This document shows, piece after piece, positions 1-7,957 of a DNA stretch of 46,716 nt. Position 1 is the stretch's first letter. The number at the start of each line of letters is the position of its first letter. The translations under genes were made by a program, and so were the position numbers. Below the pieces are notes generated by a model. That model had not been told where the DNA came from, did not search any database, and saw only the letters and a program-made list of their open reading frames with translations. Origin of the DNA: Candidatus Vecturithrix granuli (GTDB taxonomy: Bacteria > Moduliflexota > Moduliflexia > Moduliflexales > Moduliflexaceae); assembly GCA_000739535.1 (NCBI GenBank), contig DF820471.1, positions 200,967 to 247,682 of the forward strand. The letters run 5' to 3'.

Positions 1-459
1 GGGGGAGCAAAATTTTGCAAAGGGAGCGTCTCACTTGAGCAATCGCACTGGATATTGTTCGATAGACAGGTGTATTTCTCATCATCTTCCTCGCACGTCC
101 ATCCCCTTCACAGAAACGTTTTCATGCCGCAAACAGCATAGTTATATAAAAACGATGCGTTGAGATTTCTGTCAAGGAAAAATTGCACAGACTTGTGATT
201 CCCTGAATGTTTCCGCTATATGCCCTCATTTTTTGCGCGACATGATGAGTCAATTGAACCATAGGGCAAAAAACCTTGACAAAATGAGGAGATGATCATC
301 AATATATCTCTCAGAACTCGGGTGCATCAAGGAAGCCGTAACCCGTAACAATGTTCGAAAAGGTGAATCTGTCTTAACAGCCGTCAAAAGGTCTGCCTGG
401 CATGGAAAAGACGTAACAGACCATGCAAGAAAACATGACAAAGGAAAGAAATTGACGAC
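1..459. other. Leading gap without a supported gene
   Basis: No open frame here has a credible start, ribosome site and protein-like composition. A TTGACA hexamer lies at 276-281 with a poor -10 match (TCAATA at 299-304), so a weak promoter for the DUF4160 gene is possible but unproven. One plus-strand frame stays open from about 296 past 460 and reads like a basic helix-turn-helix fragment, but it has no start codon. Confidence 0.4.
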
Positions 460-693
460 ATGCCAACGATTTTGCGGATCGGACGGTATCAGTTCAAATT
501 TTTTAGCAACGAACGCGGCGAACCGCCGCATATTCATGTGAAAGCGGGTGATCAGGAAGCAAAATTCTGGTTATCCCCGCCTGGAGTAGCTTCGAATTAT
601 GGATTCAAAAGTCACGAATTAAAAGAGATTCGTCAAATTATTCAAGCATATCAAGCTGATTTTTTGGAGGCCTGGGATGAATACTTTGGTTGA
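460..693 (+). CDS. DUF4160 domain protein
   Basis: This 77-residue protein matches the small DUF4160 family. It shows the typical N-terminal 'MPTILRIGRYQFKFFSNE' strand pattern, then 'EPPHIHV' around residues 22-28 and a C-terminal helix ending in 'AWDEYFG'. The biochemical function of the family is not established. Members are very often encoded beside a DUF2442 protein, and that is so here: the next gene starts at 677, inside the end of this one, so the two are probably translationally coupled. The pairing and small size resemble toxin-antitoxin modules, but nothing in the sequence proves that role. The ATG at 460 has an AAGGA about 13 bases upstream, which is rather far. Family assignment is fairly sure; function is unknown. 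Confidence 0.85.
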   Translation: MPTILRIGRYQFKFFSNERGEPPHIHVKAGDQEAKFWLSPPGVASNYGFKSHELKEIRQIIQAYQADFLEAWDEYFG

Positions 694-1000
694 GCCAACC
701 ACGAAACGAGCTAGAAAGCACCAGACCATGGTCCGTCCCAACATCCGGCGAGCGTATGTTCCGACAACGGCCCTGGCGCAAAAAGTGACCTGTGATGAAG
801 AGATGATGCATGTGGCGTTAACTGATGGCCGGGTAATTAGTGTGCCGTTGGTCTGGTTTCCGACCTTAGCCGATGCGGCGGCTGCGCAGCGTGAACACTG
901 TGAAATCGGCGGCGGCGGCGTCAGTTTGCACTGGCCGGAGTTAGATGAAGATTTGTCCGTTGCTAATTTACTAGCCGGAGCAGACTGGGAATCAACATAA
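677..1000 (+). CDS. DUF2442 domain protein
   Basis: This 107-residue protein carries a DUF2442 domain in its second half (roughly residues 38-100). The pattern is a short strand 'MHVALTDGRVISVPL', then 'WFPTLADA', then the closing 'WPELDEDLSVANLL', which is characteristic of the family. The first 35 or so residues are basic and rich in Arg, Lys and Thr, which could contact nucleic acid. It overlaps the end of the DUF4160 gene by 17 bases, and the GGAGG at 666-670 inside that gene is a good ribosome site. DUF2442 proteins are sometimes proposed as antitoxin-like partners of DUF4160 proteins; that is inference from co-occurrence. Function is unknown. Confidence 0.85.
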   Translation: MNTLVEPTTKRARKHQTMVRPNIRRAYVPTTALAQKVTCDEEMMHVALTDGRVISVPLVWFPTLADAAAAQREHCEIGGGGVSLHWPELDEDLSVANLLAGADWEST

Positions 1001-1091
1001 GCGGAACGCGATGTCTCTGCCAAAACACCGTAGCATCAGACTGGTCTATGATTTCGGAAATAAGTAAGTAATTATGAATAGTTTTGTTTGA

Positions 1092-1160
1092 TTTCTCTCG
1101 CAAAGCCCGCCAGGAAGTCAGACCCTTGAAAATACATTCTTTGCGGACTTTGCGAGAAAC
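1092..1160. repeat. Inverted repeat, family E ('CTCGCAAAG')
   Basis: Left arm TTTCTCTCGCAAAGCCCGC at 1092-1110 pairs with right arm TTGCGGACTTTGCGAGAAAC at 1141-1160. A related imperfect copy lies at 20091-20169, just upstream of the DHH phosphoesterase gene. It is intergenic between convergent genes. It may end transcripts or be a short non-autonomous element. Confidence 0.6.
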
Positions 1161-1175
1161 CGAACGCATCATCGC

Positions 1176-1613
1176 TTAGGAGCGTTCCTGAAAGCCTTTT
1201 TCACGAAGAAGTTGAGCTAACATGCCGGCGACTTGCGCCGAGAGTTCTTTACATTTCATGGCATTCTCCTGGGGACCCAGCGTATCTAACACGGTTTGAC
1301 ATTTGGTTGCGCCGTAGCGGGCGATGAATTGCGTGCGCAGGGCGGCCGCCAGTTCTTTGGTGAGTTGAATATTCTCACCCGGTTTCATGCGGCCGGTCAG
1401 ATACCCAATCGCAATAATTCCGCCTGATAAAGCCCCGCAGAGTTCCTGTTTTGTGACCGCGACGCCTCCGCAAAACGCAGAAGCCACTCGGGGAAGATCC
1501 GAATGAGCAACATCTGCGAACGCTTCGGCAATTGCCAGGGCGACAGCCTCAGCGCAATGGAACCCGGAATGATAATAGTTGAATGCTTGCGCTTCTATAG
1601 TCTGGTGTTTCAT
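1176..1613 (-). CDS. C_GCAxxG_C_C family redox protein
   Basis: The 145-residue product has the spaced cysteine pattern that names the C_GCAxxG_C_C family: Cys20 in 'GFHCAEAV', Cys48 in 'FCGG', Cys59 in 'LCGALSGG', Cys105 in 'TKCQTV' and Cys121 in 'MKCKEL'. Members are thought to bind a redox centre or metal and often sit beside oxidoreductases, but no reaction is established. The start has a strong GGAGG four bases upstream. Its ATG overlaps the stop of the upstream carboxymuconolactone-decarboxylase gene in an ATGA arrangement, so the two are co-translated. That partner also has a CxxC pair, which supports a shared thiol-redox job. The divergent LysR gene is the obvious candidate regulator. 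Confidence 0.85.
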   Translation of the reverse strand: MKHQTIEAQAFNYYHSGFHCAEAVALAIAEAFADVAHSDLPRVASAFCGGVAVTKQELCGALSGGIIAIGYLTGRMKPGENIQLTKELAAALRTQFIARYGATKCQTVLDTLGPQENAMKCKELSAQVAGMLAQLLREKGFQERS

Positions 1614-1972
1614 AAGACCTCCAATGATTTCATTGCCTCAATCTCATCAAGGAACTGTAAAAGATCGTTTCGAGCAAACACATAGGAGGGGCCGCCGCCG
1701 TATTCGACTCCGATTGCCGCAGCCTCCAGCACTTCAGCGCGCGTGGCGCCTGCCGCAATTGCATTGTTCACGTGAAGCGCCAGACACGGCAGACAGCGGA
1801 CGGCAACTGCGCCGGTAACCGCCATCAATCCCTTATCCCTCCGGCTTAATACGCCTGGGGTATAGTAACTTTTCATCAGATCGTTAAATCCCTGCGCCAG
1901 AGCAGGCGCTTCATGTTCCAGGCGTTTTTGATTCGCTCTGCCGTTTGCCAGAATTTCTTTGACCGTACTCAT
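1610..1972 (-). CDS. Carboxymuconolactone decarboxylase / AhpD-like protein
   Basis: A 120-residue alpha-helical CMD-domain protein. The diagnostic part is 'RCLPCLALHVNNAIAAGAT', giving a CxxC (Cys60, Cys63) and a His four residues later, as in AhpD-type alkylhydroperoxidases. Such proteins use the thiol pair in peroxide or disulfide chemistry and normally form trimers or hexamers. I chose the ATG at 1972 because AGGAG lies seven bases upstream; the in-frame ATG at 1978 would be only one base from it. It is the first gene of a two-gene operon with the C_GCAxxG_C_C gene and is read divergently from the LysR regulator. Without adjacent ahpC or aromatic-degradation genes the substrate cannot be named. 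Confidence 0.85.
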   Translation of the reverse strand: MSTVKEILANGRANQKRLEHEAPALAQGFNDLMKSYYTPGVLSRRDKGLMAVTGAVAVRCLPCLALHVNNAIAAGATRAEVLEAAAIGVEYGGGPSYVFARNDLLQFLDEIEAMKSLEVL

Positions 1973-2205
1973 ACTCATTCTCCTTTTGTCTGATGGTGTT
2001 TCGTACGCTCGTACTGAAACAACCAACATGATTGGTCATGTTTCAAGTGGATGTGCCTTGCAGACAAACCTGTTCGCGCTTTCCAGTGTCCGCCTGAACT
2101 CAGCCTGTCAGCAGATAATCCCATGACAAACCGATTAATTTATTGACAAGTGTGAACAGGTTCTCAATATGCCATTTATAATAAATCGAAAATTACAAGT
2201 CAAGC

Positions 2206-2330
2206 GATATATTTTGATAGTAGTTATCGGAAAAATCGAACGATAGTATAAGTTGCGCATTGACAATAGGTTACACAATATTTATCGAAAATATTGGATA
2301 AGATCATATTTTTTGATAGGTATTATCGGA
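2206..2330. promoter_or_regulatory. Two copies of a GATA-N5-TATC dyad in the divergent LysR promoter region
   Basis: The 380-base gap between the redox pair and the LysR gene holds two matching dyads, GATA-N5-TATC, at 2216-2228 and 2315-2327. Each is preceded by a T-rich tract ending TTTT and followed by GG, and they lie 99 bases apart. Between them is a further TATC/GATA pair around 2283-2300. LysR proteins bind dyads of about this size as tetramers at two sites, so these are likely operators. A possible minus-strand promoter was not resolved. Confidence 0.5.
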
Positions 2331-2352
2331 TATTTTGAAGGCAGAAACAGGT

Positions 2353-3255
2353 ATGGAATTACGTCAATTGAAAACCTTTCGCACCGTAGCCACCCTGAAT
2401 AGTTTTCATCAAGCGGCGGCGGCGTTAAACTGCGCCCAATCTACGGTTTCAGAACAAATTAAGGCGTTGGAAACGGATCTCGATGTAGCCTTGTTCAGGC
2501 GGGCCGGGAAGCAGATCGCTCTGACCGAAGCCGGAGAACTTTTGCTCCGATACGCGCAGAAGATGCTGGATCTTGAAGCCGAAGTCAAAACCGAGGTTCC
2601 TAACCGGCAGGAGCATTATGGCACCTTCTCCATCCGAATTCCTGAAACTCTGAGTATGTACTATCTGCCGCCGATCTTCAAAACATTCCACCAGCGTTTT
2701 CCGCGCATTCGCTTTTATTTTAATAGCTGCGCCTATTACAGTTTACAGCAAGAATTGCAATCCGGGATCACCAATCTTGCTTTTTTAATTATGGACACCT
2801 TTCAGGCCGCGCAGGTGGAAACCGAGGTCTTGTTTGACGTTCCCCTGGTACTGGTGGCGCACCCTGACCATCCGTTGGCCTCGCAACCATCCGTCAGTCC
2901 TCAGGATTTGAAGGGTCAACTGATCTTGTTATCTAAAAGCGATTGCAGTTACCGGATGTTGTTTGAAAGAATGTTGACCGAAGAAAAAATCGAATCGGCG
3001 TTAATCGTAGATTTCAGTAGCACGGAAGCTATGAAACAGTGCCTCATGGCCGGGCTGGGCCTCACGATTATTCCGGAAATCGCCGTGAGAACCGAGCTTG
3101 CGGCGGGACGATTAGTGGTGTTGCCCTGGCAAGGCAAGCCTTTCGACGCCAGATTATTGATGATCTGGCATAAGCAGATCTGGATCTCGCCGATCTTACA
3201 AGCGTTTATGGATATGATTCGAGCGACGATAACCCTCGCCCGGACCGATTTTTAG
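2353..3255 (+). CDS. LysR-family transcriptional regulator
   Basis: A 300-residue LysR-type regulator. Residues 1-60 form the winged helix-turn-helix ('MELRQLKTFRTVA' followed by 'SFHQAAAALNCAQSTVSEQI'). Residues 90-295 form the periplasmic-binding-like effector domain, with typical patches such as 'VLVAHPDHPLA' and 'MAGLGLTIIPE'. I start it at the ATG at 2353 because the TTG at 2335 would add six residues not seen in the family and has no ribosome site. It is divergent from the CMD/C_GCAxxG_C_C pair and is separated from it by a gap with repeated dyads, the classic arrangement for a LysR activator and its target. The effector is unknown. Confidence 0.9.
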   Translation: MELRQLKTFRTVATLNSFHQAAAALNCAQSTVSEQIKALETDLDVALFRRAGKQIALTEAGELLLRYAQKMLDLEAEVKTEVPNRQEHYGTFSIRIPETLSMYYLPPIFKTFHQRFPRIRFYFNSCAYYSLQQELQSGITNLAFLIMDTFQAAQVETEVLFDVPLVLVAHPDHPLASQPSVSPQDLKGQLILLSKSDCSYRMLFERMLTEEKIESALIVDFSSTEAMKQCLMAGLGLTIIPEIAVRTELAAGRLVVLPWQGKPFDARLLMIWHKQIWISPILQAFMDMIRATITLARTDF

Positions 3256-3373
3256 CAGGTGCTCAACGCGATTCTGGTTGCCCGTCTAAATGACAATGTT
3301 GTCGCCAAAGTGCAGGAAATCGAATTTATCTGGCAGCGTATCGCGGCGCATACCCATCAAAATGTTCATAAGG

Positions 3374-5458
3374 TCAATAACGTTCAAACTCCTTATCTCG
3401 GATATCTCCGAGTCTCTCAGTAAAATTAGCACGATATTCAGGAGTTGGCTTTTCTTTAGGGATTCGAGGTTCTAGCGGTGATTCATGTTCTGTCACTGTT
3501 CTGGTTTCTGGGAGAAGAGGTACTTGACTTGTGCGCCCAGCAAAAGTAGTTTCGCCTGTTTTTTCTCTCTCCTGCTTCTCCTCAGCTTTTTTCAAGGCGA
3601 TGATCTTTTGAAGTTGCTCAGCCTGTAAGGTTAAGTCTCTCACCATCGCTTCCAGTTCTTCCGTGTGCGATTCGTTCTTCTCTGTTTTAAATGACGCCAT
3701 TGTTTTTTGAAGTTGCCTGGCCTGGGAGGAAAGATCTTCAGCCCTCCCTGCAATTTCTTCCGAGGTGACGGCATTTTGTTGGGTCACTTGATCCAATTGG
3801 AGAATTGCACGGTTAATTTGCTCGGCTCCGGCATTTTGTTCGCGGCTGGCGGCGCTGATTTCCTGGACAAGCTCGGCGGTTTTTTGAATATCCGGCACAA
3901 GTTGTTTCAACATCACCCCTGCGTTTTCGGCAATGGAGACAGAGGAACCGACCAATTTGGTGATCTCCGCAGTTGCTTGCTGACTCCGTTCGGCCAGCGC
4001 ACGCACCTCTCCGGCCACCACGGCAAACCCACGACCATACTCCTGAGCCTTTGTGGCTTCAATAGTGGCATTGAGCGATAACATCCGCGTCTGATTCGTA
4101 ATGGTTTCAATAATCGCAATTTTCTCCGCGATCTCCTGCATCGCATTCACGGCTTCTATCACCGCATGTCCGCTATCGCGGGCATCCTCAGCCGCTTTCA
4201 GGGCGATCTTTTCGGTTTGCACTGCATTATCGGCATTCTGTCGGATGGTGGCGAGCATTTGCTCAATCGAGGCGGAGGCTTCTTCGGTGGCTGCCGCCTG
4301 TTCGGTGGCACCTTGTGACATCTGCGCTGCACTTAAGCTCAATGCCTGGCTGCTCTCGGTCACATTGCCCGCCGCCTGTTTCACATTGAGCACCATGTCG
4401 CGCAAGTGTGAGATCATTTCCCGTAAGGCATCCATCAGCATCCCGATTTCATCGCGTTGGATAATCTCAATGTTCGCGGTCAAATCGCCTTCTGCGATGG
4501 AACGGGCAAATTGCACGCCTTTTGTGATCGGCTGCACAATGGAACGCACCAGTACCAGAATAATGATCGCTGTGAGAAGAATAACCACGCCGGCAACGGT
4601 AAAACTCACCATACGCATCGTCTGGATCGGAGCAAAGATTTCCTGGTGATCTGCAGCGACCACGACCGTCCAGCCGGTCAATTCAGAGCGCTGAAACGCC
4701 GCAAGTTTGGCGCTGCCTTCCCAGGTGTACATAATCACCCCGTTCGGGGTTTCCAGAAACTCTCGACCAAAATTCTGGTCGTTCAGATTGAGCTTCAACA
4801 CCTGGGTTTTATCAGGGAACGCAATCATCTGGCCATTCCGATCAAACATATACGCATAGCCGGTTTGCCCAACCTTGACCGGCTCAATATACATCTGGCC
4901 GAGATAGGCCAGATCAATGATTCCTAACAGTACGCCGATGGTGGTTTCCCTGTCTTTGAGTGGCGCGGCCGCCATACAGATCGGATTACCCCTCGCGCCA
5001 GGGATAACCTCTGAGAGGATGTTCTTGCCTTGTATTGCTTCCTGAAACGCTGAATATTCGGCCACATTGAGTGTCCCAACGATATCTGAAGCGGATGATG
5101 CAACGATCTCCCCCATGAGATTCACAACTGAAAGACTTTCATAAAACTGATACTTGTCACGCAATGTTGCCAATTCATTACTGGCCGCTTTTTGGGCCGC
5201 TTTCCCGGCAAAGGTATCCTGGAGTGCGGTTTGATAGACTTTCATGGTACTCCAAACTTCGAGGTCTAACTGGCTGCGGGTCATCCAGGCATTGAGGTTG
5301 TCGTTTATGGAGGTAACCATCTGGGTGATTTGCGACCTGATGGCAGTATCCAGGGTATTTCTGGCATTGATATATGCGATCAACATTGATGCGCCCATGC
5401 CGCCAATAAGTAAGGCCAGCGTCGGAAGCAAAAATTTATTTTTCAGGCTAAGTTTCAT
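3374..5458 (-). CDS. Methyl-accepting chemotaxis protein with a Cache-type sensor
   Basis: A 694-residue transmembrane chemoreceptor. In order: a membrane helix (about 8-30); a periplasmic double-Cache-like sensor (about 35-280), with paired motifs 'NLMGEIVASSA' and 'AYMFDRNGQMIAFPD'; a second helix (about 285-310); HAMP; and the methylation and signalling hairpin. The hairpin tip includes 'GRGFAVVAGEVRALAERS', which contacts CheA and CheW. After the signalling domain an unusual tail of about 100 residues runs through a charged coiled coil and a proline-rich stretch to the final residues EFERY. That end fits the aromatic-x-x-aromatic pattern of CheR/CheB tethering pentapeptides. The ATG at 5458 is preceded by AGGAG eight bases away; the upstream TTG is rejected. 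It lies 74 bases after the binding-protein gene, which may feed it ligand. Confidence 0.95.
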   Translation of the reverse strand: MKLSLKNKFLLPTLALLIGGMGASMLIAYINARNTLDTAIRSQITQMVTSINDNLNAWMTRSQLDLEVWSTMKVYQTALQDTFAGKAAQKAASNELATLRDKYQFYESLSVVNLMGEIVASSASDIVGTLNVAEYSAFQEAIQGKNILSEVIPGARGNPICMAAAPLKDRETTIGVLLGIIDLAYLGQMYIEPVKVGQTGYAYMFDRNGQMIAFPDKTQVLKLNLNDQNFGREFLETPNGVIMYTWEGSAKLAAFQRSELTGWTVVVAADHQEIFAPIQTMRMVSFTVAGVVILLTAIIILVLVRSIVQPITKGVQFARSIAEGDLTANIEIIQRDEIGMLMDALREMISHLRDMVLNVKQAAGNVTESSQALSLSAAQMSQGATEQAAATEEASASIEQMLATIRQNADNAVQTEKIALKAAEDARDSGHAVIEAVNAMQEIAEKIAIIETITNQTRMLSLNATIEATKAQEYGRGFAVVAGEVRALAERSQQATAEITKLVGSSVSIAENAGVMLKQLVPDIQKTAELVQEISAASREQNAGAEQINRAILQLDQVTQQNAVTSEEIAGRAEDLSSQARQLQKTMASFKTEKNESHTEELEAMVRDLTLQAEQLQKIIALKKAEEKQEREKTGETTFAGRTSQVPLLPETRTVTEHESPLEPRIPKEKPTPEYRANFTERLGDIRDKEFERY

Positions 5459-5503
5459 AGGGTTTTCTCCTTCCTTCAATGAATAACTATGACAGAGGGC
5501 GAA

Positions 5504-5522
5504 GGGCGGGGAAAGCCCGCCC
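5504..5522 (-). terminator. GC-rich hairpin between binding protein and chemoreceptor
   Basis: A perfect 7-bp stem, GGGCGGG / CCCGCCC with a 5-base loop, sits between the two genes. On the minus strand it is not followed by a T tract, so it is more likely an attenuator or an mRNA-stabilising structure than a full terminator. It would let the binding protein be made in excess of the receptor. Confidence 0.45.
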
Positions 5523-5532
5523 TGATAAAAAA

Positions 5533-6507
5533 CTATTCGATCACATTCGTGGCGCTTTCGATCCAGATGTACGGAATTTCAATCCCCAATTTCGCAGCGT
5601 TTTTAAGATTCAATTGAATCTCAAATTGATCCGAATATTCCAGCGGGATCGTATTGGCCGGCGTCCCTTTTAAAATTTGATCAGCTTTCCCGGCGCTGAT
5701 CCGCCCGGCGCGTTCCCAATTATATTGAATTCCGGCAATGACCCCATTTTCTCCCACGAGTCGCATAATCCCCACAATCAGCGGATAATTGTTGGCATCG
5801 GCAAACTCTATCACAGGTTTCTCAGCCCCTAGGGCCCCAAAATCGTTGGTAATAAATGCAATTTGTGTATTCGTAACTGCCTCTTTGATAGCGCTCAAAG
5901 CCTCGTCTTTTGTGGTAAATTCTCTCCCCACAATTTCAAAACCAGCCGGATTGGCCTCCTTTTCGATCTCAATCAGTGGTCTACTGACAGGGGAATGGGG
6001 ATTATAGAGATAGGCCATTTTCTTTGCATCTGGCAGGGTTTCACGCGCAAAAGCCACAATATCTTTAAACGAGTAGCCAAACAGGACACCTGTGGCATTG
6101 CCGATACAATACATTTTTCCATCGTCTTTTACAGTCGCTAGTTTGAGCAGATCCGGAGAAAACATCATCCCATCCACCACAGGAATTTTTAGATTAGCCT
6201 GTGCTACACCATGATACGTGGCAATACAATAAATCAATTGAACTCCTGCTGCCTCCATCCGTTGAGCCTCTTCTGCTGCCCGTTGCGGATATGTATCAGA
6301 GTACATTGCCGAGTCGGCGTTAAACGTGGTGACTTCAACCATATAGCCCTTTTTGTTTAATTCATCCAGGAAACTCTCGCGCAGTAGCGTAAAATCAGGA
6401 CGTTCCAGCAGATGGATCACTCCGATTTTGATAGGTTGCGCCTGAACTCCTGACATAGTAATCAATAGACAGAACATCAGACTGATTGTGAATCCACATC
6501 TTCTCAT
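5533..6507 (-). CDS. ABC-type substrate-binding protein (ABC_sub_bind family)
   Basis: A 324-residue secreted binding protein. The N-terminus is a Sec signal peptide ('MRRCGFTISLMFCLLI', likely cleaved after 'VQA'), followed by 'PIKIGVIHLLERPDF'. The body has the two-lobed periplasmic-binding fold of the TrpX-like ABC_sub_bind family, with 'ADSAMYSDTYPQRAAEEAQRM' style helices and 'IAFITNDFGALGAEKPVIEFA' near the hinge. The start at 6507 has a strong AGGAGG seven bases upstream. No permease or ATPase gene follows. Instead the next gene is a chemoreceptor, which suggests that this protein presents a ligand to the receptor, as maltose-binding protein does to Tar. It could still serve a transporter encoded elsewhere. 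The ligand is unknown. Confidence 0.9.
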   Translation of the reverse strand: MRRCGFTISLMFCLLITMSGVQAQPIKIGVIHLLERPDFTLLRESFLDELNKKGYMVEVTTFNADSAMYSDTYPQRAAEEAQRMEAAGVQLIYCIATYHGVAQANLKIPVVDGMMFSPDLLKLATVKDDGKMYCIGNATGVLFGYSFKDIVAFARETLPDAKKMAYLYNPHSPVSRPLIEIEKEANPAGFEIVGREFTTKDEALSAIKEAVTNTQIAFITNDFGALGAEKPVIEFADANNYPLIVGIMRLVGENGVIAGIQYNWERAGRISAGKADQILKGTPANTIPLEYSDQFEIQLNLKNAAKLGIEIPYIWIESATNVIE

Positions 6508-6696
6508 AATTCTTCCTCCTCTTTCAATGTTGTTCATGGCTCGTTGCTCCTCCGCATCCCATTCAATAGATTATGGACAGAATCACCTCCCCACTAAACT
6601 GGAAATTGTCTCATCAAATCTACGCTCAAGTGTTTGTAAATGCAGTATCCTTCATGTTTATCGTAAGTAATTGGGCAGAATTTTGTTATAGAGCCA

Positions 6697-6745
6697 GGAG
6701 TGCGAAAGCTCTGCTTTCGCTGTCAAAGCAGAGCTTTGACACTCC
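6697..6745. repeat. Double-hairpin palindrome
   Basis: Two short hairpins sit in tandem: GCGAAAGC-tct-GCTTTCGC, then GTCAAAGC-aga-GCTTTGAC. The whole unit, from GGAGTG to CACTCC, is itself nearly palindromic. The design is the same as the core of the family D repeats at 14102 and 28107, with different arm bases. It would fold as a cruciform or as RNA hairpins at the 5' side of the binding-protein gene. Confidence 0.7.
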
Positions 6746-7184
6746 AAATCATGACATTAATTTTGTTCAAGTACTTATATCGATGGATAGCGTATTTTGA
6801 CATGAATCAAGTGTGACGTTTTTTATCTATTCTGTCAATATTTTCTGTAATGAAATTTATACTGCACTTTGTGATTGAGGAAGACTAATGGGCGCGATTT
6901 GAGCGGAATTCCTGCTGTGGGCGCGACGACACTTCAGCGCGATCACGCTCGCAAATAGGGCGGCAGTCTGAGCGGAGCAAGGATGCCAGTTTTATCCTGT
7001 TGGTGGGGTAGGCGACCTGCGGTCACGTGTCCTACCTGCGGAGAAACCGACTCTATTCCGCGCCCGTTAAGCTGCGACGCGACGGTACGAAACGACGGCG
7101 GGCCGCCGCTTAATAATGCGCATTTAGCCGTGGTCGAAGTCCGTCGGCTGCATGCATTGGTTGGGCATACCAGCAAGCATACTT

Positions 7185-7352
7185 TTACGTTCTGATGTAT
7201 AAGCCCACCAAGGCCGTTTTAGCTCGCCTTGCATGAACCTGGCTGCTGAGATAAAAACTCGGATGGGAAATGCCAGTAAGGCGTAAATCATTGGCTGTAG
7301 AAGAGCCGATGTTGAGGATTTGTTCCAAGTTGGTGTATTGATCGCGATTCAT
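7185..7352 (-). pseudogene. Fragment of a helix-hairpin-helix (Cdd1-like) protein
   Basis: Reading from an ATG at 7352, the first 28 or so residues ('MNRDQYTNLEQILNIG', then 'SSTANDLRLTGI') look like the helix-hairpin-helix start of the small Cdd1/pathogenicity-locus family. After that point the frame no longer resembles the family and stops after 55 codons. The expected C-terminal half, with its conserved 'HDPC'-type motif, is missing. I read this as a truncated remnant. Confidence 0.4.
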
Positions 7353-7427
7353 AGAATTCATTCATTAATCAGGCAAAACTAATTTCCCTTGCTGAAATTG
7401 AAACTGTGGATCCCATGCCACCTCCCC

Positions 7428-7518
7428 CAGGGCTGTTCAATTCTCCGTGGAGTGTACCTTCTGAGGTGGCCTCCACATAAAAACTGCTGAGAAACTATCA
7501 GAGAATTGAACGGCCGTC
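7428..7518. repeat. Short inverted-repeat element with family-A-like ends
   Basis: The left end CAGGGCTGTTCAATTCTC (7428-7445) is matched in inverted orientation by GAGAATTGAACGGCCGTC (7501-7518). The end sequence differs by a few bases from the CAGGGCTGTTAAGTTCT ends of the elements at 17576, 42606 and 46438. It is probably an old or divergent member of the same non-autonomous family. Confidence 0.55.
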
Positions 7519-7752
7519 ATTCTGCTCACAGCAAGTGATTTCTTTGTTGCGCACCACCTGATTCCTGTCATCATCAAGAATAGCCAGGGATATGCTCATT
7601 GGGTACAATGGTGTGAAAGTCGATTTCGGCTTATTCAAAAACTTCGATACTTTCAAGACCTCCGCGCTCGATTTGCTCCGGAACAACTTCACTTACCAGA
7701 GTTTTTGCCAGATTCAATTTGAAACACAGAAGGTCACTTTTCTGATGGAATA

Positions 7753-7894
7753 TTTTGATATTTTAAAGTAAAGAAAAAGTCATCAAAATCGAACAAATTT
7801 TATTTTTCATAACTTTTGTTCTTGACAAAAAATATTGTACTTGTATTTTATCTTAAAACATGGCGATAGGAAATCTCGTCATTTTCATTGAAAA
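7753..7894 (+). promoter_or_regulatory. Promoter and candidate operators of the lsr cluster
   Basis: A sigma-70-like promoter reads TTGACA at 7822-7827, a 16-base spacer and TATTTT at 7844-7849. Just downstream, where a repressor would block RNA polymerase, lies a perfect 13-base palindrome, TTTTCATTGAAAA (7882-7894). Upstream, TTTTGAT (7753-7759) and ATCAAAA (7782-7788) form another inverted pair. TTTTCA/TGAAAA half-sites recur before lsrB at 12913-12931. These are plausible sites for the adjacent LsrR-like protein. Confidence 0.55.
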
Positions 7895-7957
7895 TACGCG
7901 GATATAGTGTGAGTGAGACAATCATGAAATCTTTTGTACGTATTGGTGAAAAAAAAT

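Larger units (their letters stand above)
6508..7957. other. Gene-poor 1.4-kb gap
   Basis: No intact gene is supported here. The gap holds a double-hairpin repeat (6697-6745), a GC-richer patch of scrambled frames (about 6890-7180), a helix-hairpin-helix remnant (7185-7352), a short element with family-A-like ends (7428-7518) and the lsr promoter region (7753-7894). A minus-strand frame at 7498-7692 looks vaguely protein-like but matches nothing I know. The stretch reads as decayed coding DNA with later repeat insertions. Confidence 0.6.

Noticed and set aside
296-470. Open plus-strand frame before the DUF4160 gene that reads like a basic helix-turn-helix fragment
   Set aside because: No start codon and no recognised family; it runs out of frame into the DUF4160 gene. 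It may be a remnant but is not supported.
3284-3367. 27-codon minus-strand frame after the chemoreceptor
   Set aside because: It has no ribosome site or family; too short to support.
6983-7195. 70-codon plus frame with Cys-x-x-Cys
   Set aside because: Composition is rich in Arg, Cys and Pro from GC-rich DNA, with no conserved domain.
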